A DNA stretch of 30,000 bases from Hirudo medicinalis. Taxonomy: Eukaryota; Annelida; Clitellata; Hirudinida; Hirudinidae. The stretch's first letter is position 1; every line of letters begins with the position of its first letter. The notes beneath the pieces were generated by a model, which was not told the DNA's origin, searched no databases, and was given only the letters and a program-made list of their open reading frames with translations. This document shows, one piece after another, positions 18,881 through 29,479 of the stretch. Position numbers and translations under genes: made by a program. The stretch covers positions 41,190 to 71,189 of the forward strand of contig MPNW01001068.1 in the NCBI GenBank assembly GCA_011800805.1, read 5' to 3'.

Positions 18881-19002
18881 GCTTTCCCTTATCATTTCCA
18901 GTGGTCTGCAACATGACTCCACTCTTTCGTAGATTCGTCAGTATTCATAACAGACACATTTCCATCTCAGATTGGAAAAACGAACTGCAGACATCGCCTG
19001 AC

Positions 19003-19345
19003 GGATGGATGGATGGATGGATGGAATGCTTGGATGGATGGATGGATGGATGGATGGATGGGTGGATGGACGGATGGATGGATGGGTGGGTGCACTCACG
19101 CCTGGAATGACGGTAGATGGATGGATGGATGGATGGATGGATGGATGGATGGGTGGGTGCACTCACGCCTGGAATGACGGCAAATGGATAGATGGATGGA
19201 TGCGTGGATGAATAAATCACCAAATCGAAAGGGGCAATTGTAGGAGAGGACGAATCTGAACGTCTGAACGAATCGATGGATGGATGGATGTGCAGACGGA
19301 TGAATGAACGTCTCGATGGATTGATGGATGCTCAGATAGGAGGAA
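19003..19345. repeat. GATG tetranucleotide array with a 66 bp higher-order unit
   Basis: (GGAT)n in which GGGTGGGTGCACTCACGCCT followed by GGAATGACGG occurs twice, at about 19084 and 19150, so a unit of about 66 bases has been duplicated on top of the tetramer. Sparser GGAT runs continue to about 19345. Confidence 0.92.
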
Positions 19346-19625
19346 GATGAAAGGATGAGTGCTCGTTGAAAGAGTCAACTAGCTTGAGGTTTACGCAGGG
19401 CGTTTGAGGGGGCCTCAAATTTGATCACGTCCTGTGTGTGTGTGGCCATTCCATCTTTCCATCAGCGTTGGAAAAGCAGCCGGACACGTGTTTCCAGGTC
19501 CGACTCGGACTCACCTGTCACTCTGACCGTCCATTCATTTGTGAATTCATGCAACAAAGACATTCATTTGTGAATTCATGCACAAAGGCATTCACTCATC
19601 CGCAATAGTCATTCATTCGTGTATC
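19346..19625. other. No gene seen; unique DNA
   Basis: Contains a short direct repeat (CATTCATTTGTGAATTCATG at about 19532 and 19561) and a small GTGTGTG run. No exon was recognised. Confidence 0.5.
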
Positions 19626-19627
19626 GA

Positions 19628-19688
19628 TCCATTTGTTCATTCATTCATTCATTCACTCGTTCGTTCGTTCGTTCGTTCGTTCATTCAC
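19628..19688. repeat. TTCA/TTCG tetranucleotide microsatellite
   Basis: Tandem TTCA, then TTCG, then TTCA tetramers. Confidence 0.93.
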
Positions 19689-19794
19689 CTTAGATTTCGA
19701 GGTCATTATCATGACTTATGGAGTAGATCAGGCGCCACCTATCGACCAATGAGACGATATCGATCGTCACCTTGAAAATCGAGCCGCAGGGATA

Positions 19795-20150
19795 GATTAA
19801 TCTCAATTAATCTAAATTAATTAATCGATTAATTTAATTAATCTTAATTGCTTTATTTAATTAATTAACCTTAATTACTTCATTCGCTTTTAATTAATCT
19901 TAATTAAGTGATTCAAATTAATTAATCTTAATTGATTAAATCGATTAATTAATCTTAATTGATTAAATCGATTAATTAATCTTAATTGATTAAATCGATT
20001 AATTAATCTTAATTGATTAAATCGATTAATTAATCTTAATTGATCTAATTCATTTCAATTGATCTCGATTAAGCCAATTAATTGAGATTAAGTAACTTGA
20101 TCCAATCAAATTAATCTAAATTTGTTAAGTTTAATCAATTTGAGCATTTT
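19795..20150. repeat. 27 bp TAAT/ATTA-rich palindromic satellite
   Basis: About four near-exact copies of a 27-base unit (CTTAATTGATTAAATCGATT plus AATTAAT) lie at about 19928-20040, flanked by diverged material of the same kind. Each unit holds the palindromes TTAATTAA, ATCGAT and TTAATCGATTAA, so the array can fold into hairpins and is dense in homeodomain-type TAATTA/TAATCG cores. Confidence 0.9.
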
Positions 20151-20249
20151 ATCGTTAAATAATTTTTATTCTGATCACGTGGAGTCTTCGAGAGACTCTC
20201 GTTTCCAGATTACGTCATTTGCTTGTCGTGACGGTGACTTAGATGAAAA

Positions 20250-20820
20250 TCGACGTCGTCGTCGTCGTCGTCATTACTACTACTACCACCAAATTCGTCA
20301 TAACTGCTACTACTAATACTATCATCATCATCATCATCAGTACAGCTACCGCCATCATCACCATTACTGCCGCCGTCATCATCATCATCATCACTAATGG
20401 TACCTCCATCATCGTCATCGTCATTACTGCTACCTCCATCATCATCATCAATACTGCTACCGCTATCATCATCATCATCATCATAACTACCGCCGCCATC
20501 ATCATCAATACTGCTACCTCCATCATCGTCATCATCACTACTGCTGCCTCCAGCATCATTATCATTACTGCTACCGCTATCATCATCATCTTCATCATCA
20601 TTATGACTACCGTCGCCATCATCATCATCATCAATACTGCTACCGCCATCATCATCATCATCAATGCTGCTATCGCTATCATCATCATCATCATCATTAC
20701 TACCGCCGCCATCATCATAATCATCATCAATACTGCCACCGCCATCATCATCATCATCAATACTGCTACCGCCATCATCATCATCATCAATACTGCTACC
20801 ACCATCATCATCATAACCGA
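20250..20820. repeat. ATC array with about 30-33 bp higher-order unit (ATC)n + ACTGCTACCGCC
   Basis: Blocks of 4-6 ATC triplets alternate with AATACTGCTACCGCC or close variants, some 16-18 times. All spacers keep the triplet register, so both strands stay open for about 205 codons. This is a satellite, not two overlapping genes. Confidence 0.94.
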
Positions 20821-20894
20821 TGTCAGTCCGTTTCGGGAGAGCATCGTCCTAATCATATAGCTATATGACTGACGTCAATCAGCAACAACAAACA

Positions 20895-21137
20895 ACAGCG
20901 TCGTCATCATCATCGCTATCATTACTGCTACCTCCATCATCATCATCATCACTACTGCTACCTCCATCATCATCATCACTACTGCTACCGCCATCATCAT
21001 CATCATCACTACTGCTACCTCCATCGTCATCATCATCACTACTGCTACCGCCATCATCATCATCATCATTACTGCTAACTCCATCATCAGCATCATAATC
21101 ATCATCATCATCATCATCATAATCATCGTCATCATCA
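20895..21137. repeat. Second ATC array with ACTGCTACCTCC/ACCGCC spacers
   Basis: Same architecture as 20250-20820, with about 24-33-base units, separated from it by a 70-base non-repetitive segment containing ATATAGCTATAT. Confidence 0.94.
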
Positions 21138-21249
21138 CTACAAACAAGCAGGTTCTCTCCGAGCATCATTCCAGAGAGCTTCTTCTTTCCGAAGCAATTG
21201 TTTCCTGGAATGCCTGGAAAACGCACTCCATGATTGCTTCATCATCCGT

Positions 21250-21450
21250 GAGTCTATCCATCCATCCATCCATCCATCCCATCCATCCATCCATCCATCC
21301 ATCCATCCATTCGTTGATTCATTCATTCAAGTGCTCTTTCATTAGTTTGTCAATCAGTTCAGCTTTTATTCAACCTCCCATCCGTCCACCCATCCGTCCA
21401 TCCATCCATCCACCCATCCACCCATCCACCCATCCATCCATCCATTCCTT
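21250..21450. repeat. CATC tetranucleotide arrays
   Basis: (CATC)n at 21253-21315 and (CATC/CACC/CGTC)n at 21377-21446, separated by a short unique stretch. Confidence 0.93.
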
Positions 21451-21454
21451 GAAT

Positions 21455-21890
21455 TGTGTCAATTCATAATTTCAGTCATTTGACGACATTTGATTATTAA
21501 TTATTCGGTAATTATGACATTCCAATGTCATTCCAGTTGCGAGTTCGCTAAGAATTTGGAACGAGACACTTTCCAGTCTTGATTTGAAGTTTTATTACAA
21601 TTACAAACAAATATCCTTTTTTTTTAGCCATAACAAGCATGTCGACTCGCTAGCCGGCCAGTGGAAAGACGGAGCGCTCTCGTAGCGCCAAGGAGACTCA
21701 CCAATGCATCTCGGTGCATTGTGCATTGTCGTCGGTGAATGAATTCTATGTACAGTGCATGGAAGTCATCGTTTGAACGTGAATTGTAATATTTGTAGGA
21801 TTACAATGACGAAAACAATCCCCGGTAATGATTTGGCCGATCGTTCTGAGAATGAAGATGACGACGACGACGAAAATATTTTTTAAATAT
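21455..21890. other. No gene seen; unique DNA
   Basis: Mixed composition with no splice-bounded exon or known motif recognised. Contains a GACGACGAC run near 21858. Confidence 0.5.
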
Positions 21891-22015
21891 CTTGATAATA
21901 ATAATATTGAGGAAAACGTAATAATAATAATAATAGTAGTAATAATAATTTTAAGAAAACATAATAACAATAATTTTAAGAAAACATAATAATAATAATA
22001 ATTTTAAGAAGAAAA
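21890..22015. repeat. AAT-rich repeat with TTTTAAGAAAACATAATAA unit
   Basis: AAT triplets interspersed with three copies of AATTTTAAGAAAACATAATA at about 21947, 21971 and 22000, the last incomplete. Confidence 0.85.
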
Positions 22016-22107
22016 AATTCTAATTCGTTCGTTCAATTGTCCAATCGACCTGAGCACGACAGAATCTGAGAAGTTTGGAGAGGAAGCAGAAAAGATTTAA
22101 AAGAATA

Positions 22108-22268
22108 CAAACAAACAAACAAACGGACAAACAAACATACAAAGACAACTAAGGGGACAGAAACAATTTCCAGTCGAATGTACACAGACGCAAACATACA
22201 CCGAGACATACAAAGACGAACGTACAAAGTATACATACGAGTACATACATACATACATACATACATAA
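22108..22268. repeat. AAAC and ACAT tetranucleotide tracts
   Basis: (AAAC)n around 22110-22140 and (ACAT)n at about 22242-22266, with loosely related CATACA-rich DNA between. Confidence 0.85.
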
Positions 22269-22296
22269 ATACAAAATGCCGAACGCCTACAAAAGC

Positions 22297-22471
22297 CCAA
22301 TCTATAAAAGCGTGAGAAGTCGTCGCATTGCCTAGCAACTCCGATAATCCAAAAACGCACCAAGCCCCCTCACCACGATCACAAGAGACGTACGCGGAGT
22401 ATAAACAGGCCACTAAAAATACCGCGGACATTTAAAAATGGCGACTTCCGGAAGAACTCTTCTGTGATTGG
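22297..22471 (+). promoter_or_regulatory. Promoter-like cluster (CCAAT, TATA, X-box-like, YY1/ETS-like, ATTGG)
   Basis: CCAAT at 22297-22301, TATAAAAG at 22303-22310, the imperfect palindrome ATTGCCTAGCAAC at 22327-22339 (one base from an RFX X-box GTNRCC-N-RGYAAC), AAAATGGCGACTTCCGGAAG at 22435-22454 (YY1-like plus a palindromic ETS site) and ATTGG at 22467-22471. The island is less AT-rich than its surroundings. No gene downstream of it could be recognised, so a promoter role is an inference from motif clustering. Confidence 0.3.
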
Positions 22472-22476
22472 CTACT

Positions 22477-22548
22477 GAAAGCTCTGACGCCATGACACTG
22501 GAAAGCTCTGACGCCATGACATTGGAAAGCTCTGACGCCATGACACTG
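22477..22548. repeat. 24 bp tandem repeat, three copies
   Basis: Three copies of a 24-base unit containing GAAAGCTCTGACGCCATGAC, nearly identical, directly after the promoter-like cluster. Confidence 0.95.
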
Positions 22549-22559
22549 GAAGCGTGGAG

Positions 22560-23725
22560 GATAAGATCCTTCGACAGACGAGGGAGAAGAAGAACGTTCC
22601 AAGACTCGAAAGGCACAAGACTAGAGGGTCTTCAAGATAAGTTTTATGAATAATTATCATGAATCACGACATTATTATCATCCGACCGAACAAAGAGTTC
22701 ATCAAAGGATGTTTAAAATGTCTGCCGACAAGATTGGATCCGACAACATCTTCACGAAACTATCTTCTTTATTATTCTGTAATCTCGAATAATTAAAAGA
22801 ATCGATCGATAATACAGCGCCACGCCAAAGATATCAAATAAAATCGTACCGAAGATTTTAAATAACAAACAAAGAATGTAGAATCTTGTTTCACATCATC
22901 GTCCTCCTCCATTGTTTCATTATTATTATTATTATTATTTATTATTATTTTTTACAAAATGTCAAACAAATAAAAACGTGCAAAGACATCAAATAAACAG
23001 TGGATGGGTGGATGGGCGGTCCTGCATGGGTAGAGTGGGGAGAGACCGGAGGGTACCTGGGTAAATCCGATCCAGGTCTTCAATCAAATCAACTCCACCA
23101 TGATGGAGGAGTTTCCACGTTTCAGGCCGGATTCTCTCTTTCACTTTCCTCCTCATCGTGTAAGGACCAACAAATATTTCTCCATCTTCTATCTGGAATC
23201 AATGAAGACGTCAATAACACATTCACTGCAAGATGCTGTGTGCGTGTGTGTGTGCTTATGTGCGTGAGTGTGTGCGTGACAGACGAAAGGCGATCTCGGC
23301 GGAATGTTGCCGGGATTATTTTTCCAAGACGGCCTTTTTTCGGAAGGAGCGGCGGAGGAACAAATGTGAGAGAAAGAGTCCTGGAAAGATTGGAAAAGGA
23401 ACTGGAAAAGTTTATTCCATTCCGGGCAATCTCATGCATGCCTAAGCAAAGGACAGCGGGCACCCAGCCCCTTAGTCAGGTCGTTAATAGTCCATTAAGA
23501 CCCCGTGAGGACGACCCTCTTACTCCCTCTCTCCATGTCGATGCAATTACCAACGGTACATCTAATCTCGCCAGGAAAGACGCCAGCGACAGTCGCCTAT
23601 ATCGTCGACGGCAGCCAGCTGCAACGTCTCAAAAGGATGAAAAGAAGTGTTTGACTGCGGAACACATACCAGACCCTTTCTGCTCCCGGGTATCTCGGGA
23701 CAGCCAGCAATCAAACGACTGTTCT
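22560..23725. other. No gene seen; mixed DNA
   Basis: Includes a short ATT run (22919-22950). A long open frame beginning at 23000 and running on into the CATC array shows no signal peptide, domain or splice context and is judged spurious. Confidence 0.5.
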
Positions 23726-23734
23726 TTTATTCAT

Positions 23735-24030
23735 TCCATCCATCCATCTTTCACCATCCATCAATTCATTCAACCATCAATTCATTCAACCATCAATCCA
23801 TCCATCCATCCATCCACCCATCCATCAATTCATCCATCCATCCATCAATTCATTCATCCATCCATCAATTCATTCATCCATCCATCAATTCATCCATCCA
23901 TCCATCAATTCATTCATCCATCCATCAATTCATTCATCCATCCATCAATTCATTCATCCATCCATCAATTCATCCATCCATCCATCCATTCATCAATTCA
24001 TTCATCCACTCATCCTTCCATCCATCGGCT
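23735..24030. repeat. CATC array with 20 bp CATCCATCCATCAATTCATT higher-order unit
   Basis: Repeated (CATC)3 + AATTCATT blocks, about 12 copies, some with an extra CATC. His/Pro/Ser/Ile open frames across it are shadows. Confidence 0.94.
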
Positions 24031-24159
24031 GATGCCGCCCTCCTCGTTCACTCCATTCATCCAGGGTCCTCCCTCATTGTTATTTATTGCGTTTAAATTG
24101 CAAGGGTTTGCAACGTGCTGCCGAAAATGCGATGTTATAAAATGTTGAATACTCAAACT

Positions 24160-24162
24160 GAC

Positions 24163-24193
<31 letters not shown>

Positions 24194-24365
24194 TAATGAT
24201 GACGATGACGATGACGATGACGACGACGACGATGACGACGACGATGATGATGGTGGTGGTGGTGATGGCGATGATGACGATGAGGAGGACGACGATGACG
24301 ATGATGATGGTGATGATGATGGTAGTGGTGGTGATGGCGATGATGATGGTGATGATGATGATGAG
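24160..24365. repeat. GAT/GAC/GGT triplet array
   Basis: (ATG)n, then (ACG/ATG)n and (GTG/ATG)n. It contains a duplicated GTGGTGGTGATGGCGATGATG-like block about 80 bases apart. Confidence 0.94.
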
Positions 24366-24475
24366 CTAAAAATTAATAATTGCGTTGAAAATAAAAATGA
24401 CAGAAGTGAGATGGCAGACGATCCTCCTGCATCCTTGGCTGCACCAGCGATCACGAAACGCCCAAACATCGTAAC

Positions 24476-24705
24476 TAACTATTATTATTATTATAATTAT
24501 TATCATTGTTATAATTATTATTATTATTATTTTATAATTATTATTATTATTATTATTATTACTATTATTATTATTATTATTATTATTAGCATCATCATCA
24601 ACATCATCATCATCATCATCATTATTATTATCATCATCACCATCATCATCATTATTATTATTGCTGTTCTTATTGATCATCATCATCATCATCATCATCA
24701 TCACT
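24476..24705. repeat. ATT and ATC triplet array
   Basis: (ATT)n from 24478 to 24590, then alternating ATC and ATT blocks to 24705. Confidence 0.95.
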
Positions 24706-24924
24706 ACGAGTGAACCACACATAAGAATCACCCTCATCAACAGGAGCACCTGTTATCCCTCTCCGCCCCAACCCCCCTACAAAAAAAACCCCAGCGGATG
24801 GGGGAAACATTCCAGGTAAGTGATGACGTCACGAGATCGTTCGGCCAATCACCTGGGCAACCACCGACCAGACCCCGGAACAAAGGAAAGGCGTCGTCGA
24901 CAACAAATCTCCGGAACCTTCCGG

Positions 24925-25168
24925 TGTCATCATCATCACCATCATCATTATCATTATCATCATCATCTTCTTCTTCTTCTTCATCATCATCATCATCACC
25001 ATCGTCATCATCACCACCACCATCATCATCATCACCACCACCACCATCATCATCATCATCACCATCATAATATTCATCATCACCATCATCATCTTCTTCT
25101 TCTTCTTCATCATCATCACCATCGTCATCATCACCACCACCAGCACCATCATCATCATCATCATCAGG
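24925..25168. repeat. ATC/TTC/ACC triplet array with internal duplication
   Basis: Blocks ATCATCTTCTTCTTC and CACCATCGTCATCATCACCA occur twice, about 120 bases apart, so a segment of the triplet array was duplicated. Confidence 0.94.
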
Positions 25169-25299
25169 AGGACACACGCACAAGAATGGAAAAGAAAATG
25201 CGCGTGGAGCCACTTGGAAAGCAAGTAAATGCGGAAGAAGTAATAAAGGAGAGATGTGGAGAGTTGGTGAGGGGAGATCGTTTCGAGAGGATTTACTCG

Positions 25300-25346
25300 G
25301 AGATTGGACGGACGGATGGATGGATGGACGACGGATGGACGGACGG

Positions 25347-25382
<36 letters not shown>

Positions 25383-25555
25383 ATGGATTGGCGGATGGAT
25401 GGATGGATGGATGGATGGATGGATGGGTGGATTGATGGATGGATTGATGGATGGATGGATGGATGGATAGATCGTCGGGTGGATGGATGGATGGATTAAT
25501 GGAGGAGTGGTGGATGGATGGATGGATTAATGGAGGAGTGGTGGATGGATGGACG
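25300..25555. repeat. GATG/GACG tetranucleotide array
   Basis: (GGAT/GGAC)n. At the right end a unit containing GGATTAATGGAGGAGTGGTG is repeated twice. It lies about 40 bases beyond the 3' terminal stop of the minus-strand zinc-finger gene. Confidence 0.95.
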
Positions 25556-25594
25556 TGTGTGGTTACGCTTACCTGAACCGTAGTAATGTTTCGT

Positions 25595-28459
25595 TCATTT
25601 GGGAATGAAGGAAGGCGGTAACACCGGCACTACAGGTGGTACGAGTTGAGGAACAGGTGGGACTAAACCTGGAAGAAGAATGCGATCAGCATGCGATTCA
25701 ACAAATAACGAACACCATAATTACCAATAATCAATTATTTATTAAAATTAATATTTGTAAACACTGTAAGTCCTTTAAAATAATTTTTCAGGTCAAGGTT
25801 CATGCGTCTTCCATGCTTTTGTAACTTCAACGAAGACACAAACCATTATAAGAACTGTACAGAGAGTAGGCAGGACCAAGGACATGGGTATGGTGATGGG
25901 TGTGGAGGTGCCTGAGGGTCAGGGGAGAATTGTGACCCCCTACGGGAGATTGGAGGGAGGCGGATTTGTCCTTGGATGAGGAGGTCTCCTTGTGAAGGTC
26001 ATCGGAAGCCTCGACGGACCTCTTCCCGCTGGGCATCTTGATTTGTTCCTTCTCCAATTTGTTCTCTGGAATGCCAACCTGTCGAGAAAATGAGGGTTTG
26101 CCCTGGCGAGACCGGCCTGGGCAGCTGCAGGATCTAAGAACGGAGAGGCGTGCATGTTCGGCTGAAGTTCGAAGGGGAGTTTGGCAAGAGGGTGAGCGTA
26201 CGGATAGCCCTGCGGGAACAAGGCAAGGTCAGCTTCCTTGACACCCGACCTGGGAGCACCTCTGAGCATCTGTCCAGGGGAGGATTCTTGCTGCCTGGAT
26301 TCGAGTCTCTCGGATTTAAAGTTGAGGAACTTTTTCTTGTCTTCGGACTGCGGAGTGATAGGGGGTGTTGGCGGAGGCATCTTCTTATTGGAATGTACTT
26401 TTTTATCGGAGCAAACGCTGCTGCCAGAATTCTGATTGGCTGTCGGAGCCGGCCTCTTCGGCATGTAAGCGTCGGCTTTCTTCTGCGATTTTGACTGATC
26501 TTGAGAGGAGGCAGAAGATTTCAAGGTCATGTCCACAGGTTTGGCTTCTTGTAGTGAATTCCTCTCCATGTCAAACCTTCCGTACATCTGTCTGTAATGC
26601 TGCTCTGTCAACCATCTGTCGAACTGGCTTCGATGTTCAGGGCTTGCCATCAACTGCATGTGGTATATGGGGTCAATCCCAAACCCAAACATGGATGGTG
26701 GGTAGGGTATGGGGGCGGCCATCTGCGAGTTCAAGGGAGGTACCCTGCTGTCCCTCCAAGGTGAATCTTTACTCATGTAATTGCCCTGTGCTCTGTCCGA
26801 TTCCGCTGACAACTGATTCTGATTCTGATTCGGCTTGACGACATTCGGTTCTTGTTTGATCTCCCTCTGCTGGGTCTTTACAGGGGTAGTGGTCGGCTCG
26901 GTCTTGACCACGTTTTCAGGCACTGATTCGAAGGACGTTTTGCAGTTCAGAGGAGCATCTTGAGTGCCCAGAGTTTGACTGGACACATTTCCGGTGGCAG
27001 GAGACCTTGGCATCTCTGCCGATGCCGGGGCAAAATTGACCGGTTTGCAATCTTCATCTTGTGTCAACGGACTCGAGACGAAGTCCGTCCTGGACTCTGT
27101 CGAAGAACTATGGATGCTACTGGTCTCTGTCGAGCTGCCAGAGGCGATCTTGGTAATGTCGGGTTTTATGTCGTTGTCCTCTGCACTAATGTCCGCGAAC
27201 TTTCTCTTGCCCGGCCTTGGAACTGCCTCGGTCAAGTCGTTGGCGAGGGAAACCGTGGGGCTGGAGCAGGTTTCTGGCTCTGGAGTGATTGATTTCGGCG
27301 TGAGTTTGTTGAGTTCGCTGAGATTCTGCGGATCGTTCACAATCTCGGCAACTGGAGAAACACTTTCCGACTTCAGATCAGGGGTCCCGTTCCTGCTCGA
27401 CTTTTTCGATTTTTTGTTGGCCGAGGGAACCTCGAGGGTGACCGAGGGCGAATTTTCTTTCAGTTCCTCACTACGTTGCCGTTGACCACGACGGTCGGGA
27501 GCTTTCTGTGCACGTGCGTTTGGTGGTACTTGAGCCCTGTGGCGTGTTTGAACTTCTTCCCGCAGGTCCCCTCGTTGCACTCCCAAATCTGGGTCGATTC
27601 GAATTCCGCCTTGGCGTCCTTGGTCTTTTTGGCCGATGGTATCGGGCTATCATCTCGAACGAGTTGCTGGGTCGAATCCGCTCCGACCCTTGACCTTCTC
27701 CTGCTGACCCCTCCCGATATGTTCGTGTCGTTGTTGAAGACCGGACTTTGCCTCGTTGACTGCGATCTCAGACTGTTGATTGTGGAGTTGTTGTTGTTGT
27801 TGTTGTTGTTACTGTTGTTGTTGCTGTTGTTGTTGCGTCTGCATTTTCTCAATTTCCGACCTTCTCCGGCGGAGTTGTCGTTGCTCGAGTTGTTGGCATT
27901 CCTGCCATGGCGGTGCTTGGGCGTCTTCCAGTCCAAATCCATGACGGGTGAGTCCTCCCTGTACCTGGATTAGGACAAAGGTGAAGGTCATTAGAAAAGA
28001 GTTACATTGAAAAATCTCAGGATTAAGAGCTGCGCCACTTAGCGCTTCATTGTGTTTCTCCGACTATGTGCTTTCCCTAATAACGACGACAACAATAACA
28101 ATATTATTAACAACAACAACAACAACAATAATATTAATAATAACAATAATAATAATAATATTAATAATAATAATAATAATAATAACAAGCAGCATCCTAA
28201 TTACAAGATTTCTAGACTAACTACGAACACAGCCACAAAAAGACTCATCGCTGAGCGAGTGCAGAATGATGAATTGTCACCAAAAGCAGACGCCAAAAGC
28301 AACTTCTAACGAAATCAACTGGTGGCCACAAAGGTCGCTAAAAGTTGTGGAATTAAAATGATCCAAACTACCTAGGGGGAGCCCAGTGGTGCCTGGTGGC
28401 GTCCATGAGGGTGCCAACGTATGTCTTGCCCCTCCAGGTGACGTTGACTACGAGAATAC
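25595..28459 (-). CDS. ZNF608/ZNF609/scribbler-type zinc-finger regulator, 3' part (5' exons outside the window)
   Basis: Three minus-strand exons: 28459-28372, 27964-25844 and 25668-25595. The first reads [17 protein letters not shown]...RHHWAPP, a block I know as near-invariant in ZNF608/609 and fly scribbler. It splices in phase 2 to [18 protein letters not shown]. Then come a poly-Asn tract, a C2H2 finger (C-x4-C-x12-H-x4-[11 protein letters not shown], about 27590-27508), a long Ser/Pro-rich region with KRKF and KKSKK basic motifs, [22 protein letters not shown], and [16 protein letters not shown] phase-1 intron leads to the last exon, [20 protein letters not shown], and stop 25597-25595. 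One base is missing at about 27473 and at about 26067; with both, the visible part is 760 residues. These nuclear proteins regulate transcription. Confidence 0.88.
27508..27590 (-). other. Single C2H2 zinc finger of the ZNF608/609-type protein
   Basis: [17 protein letters not shown] followed by LKYHQTHVH: Cys-x4-Cys, twelve residues, His-x4-His. The [10 protein letters not shown] core is the usual sequence of the lone finger in this family. Confidence 0.85.
27795..27838. repeat. Coding AAC/CAA triplet run (poly-Asn) in the zinc-finger gene
   Basis: TTG/TTA triplets on the + strand, read on the minus strand as an Asn/Ser run of about 17 residues near the start of the large exon. Confidence 0.9.
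28085..28190. repeat. AAC/AAT triplet array in an intron of the zinc-finger gene
   Basis: (AAC/AAT/ATT)n within the intron between 27965 and 28371. Confidence 0.94.
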
Positions 28460-28955
28460 CTGGATTGAAATTTGGATTTTTTTTTTTTTCAAAACAAACG
28501 AACAAAAACAAGCAAGCAAACAATTTTTGCTAATGGGCATCATCGTGTCACAGTATCTTGAAGATGATGACGATTCCTTATTTTCATTTTCAAGTACTTT
28601 TCTACTCTCAAACAATATTTAACGACAGAAGTAATATTTTCTTAATTGATGACGATGACGACGATGATGACGACGACGACGACGATGGCGACTAATAAGG
28701 AGGATACGTTTTTATTCGATTAATAATCAACTCATAATAATCACAGCCGATAATGGCAGCCATTAAAAAGCTATTTGCCGACGTCCAATCGTAGAAAGAG
28801 GACAACGAGGCTGAGAAACCATGGGCCAAGGACGGTGCTCCGCGAGCAAATTAATCCTCCTAATCCACGACAGATGTCGACTGAAAGGAGAACCACCTCA
28901 TCGGTGCAAGTCCTTCGCACTAAACGATGGCTTTAGTTTTCCACGAATACGCCTT
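28460..28955. other. Intron of the zinc-finger gene; no further exon found
   Basis: Upstream of the conserved TWR exon the family should have an exon with a GTSVTLEGIVWxET-like block; none was found from here to 30000 on the minus strand. Contains a GAC/GAT run at 28650-28692. Confidence 0.5.
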
Positions 28956-28962
28956 TCGTTTC

Positions 28963-29478
28963 CCCATCCGTCCATCCATCCTTCCATTCATTCATTAGTC
29001 CATCCATTCATCATTCTATTCGTTCATCCATCGTTACATCCGTTCATCCATCCATTCATCCATCCTTCCTTCCATCTATCAGTCCATCCGTTCATCCATC
29101 CATTCATCCATCCTTCCTTCCATCTATCAGTCCATCCATTCATCCATCCTTCCATCTATCAGTCAATCCATTCATCCATCCATCGTTCCATCCATTCATC
29201 CATCCATCCACCCATCCATCCATCCACCCATCCATCCATCCATCCATCCATACACCCACCCATCCATCCATCCATCCNTCCGTTCATCCATCCATTCATC
29301 CATCCTTCCTTCCATCTATCAGTCCATCCATTCATCCATCCATTCCATCCATCTATCAGTCAATCCATTCATCCATCCATCCGTCCATCCATTCATCCAT
29401 CCATCCACCCATCCATCCATCCACCCATCCATCCATCCATCCATCCATCCACCCACCCATCCATCCATCCATCCATCA
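28963..29478. repeat. CATC array with a duplicated segment of roughly 200-240 bp
   Basis: (CATC)n with CATTCATC, CTTCC and CTATCAGTC interruptions whose order repeats: the series CCTTCCTTCCATCTATCAGT occurs at about 29064, 29112 and 29304, and a long CACC-containing block recurs near 29205 and 29407. One undetermined base (N) at 29278 sits at the junction. Confidence 0.94.
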
Positions 29479-29479
29479 A

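Noticed and set aside
20239..20860. Overlapping 205-codon open frames on both strands
   Set aside because: Both are produced by the triplet-register ATC satellite; composition is only Ile/Thr/Ala or Met/Val/Ala.
22468..22653. 61-codon frame with eight-residue repeats (SSDAMTLE)
   Set aside because: Created by the 24-base triple repeat; starts at a non-ATG codon and has no other support.
23000..24148. 382-codon open frame on the + strand
   Set aside because: The second half is a CATC array; the first half has no domain, signal peptide or splice logic. Repeat-extended chance frame.
24820..25470. 216-codon His-rich open frame
   Set aside because: Poly-His/Leu from ATC/TTC/ACC triplets followed by a GATG tetramer array; no unique protein sequence of note.
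26365..26838. 157-codon open frame antisense to the zinc-finger gene
   Set aside because: Lies fully opposite the conserved minus-strand coding exon and has no recognisable motif; a shadow. Same for 26994-27485 and 27476-27973.
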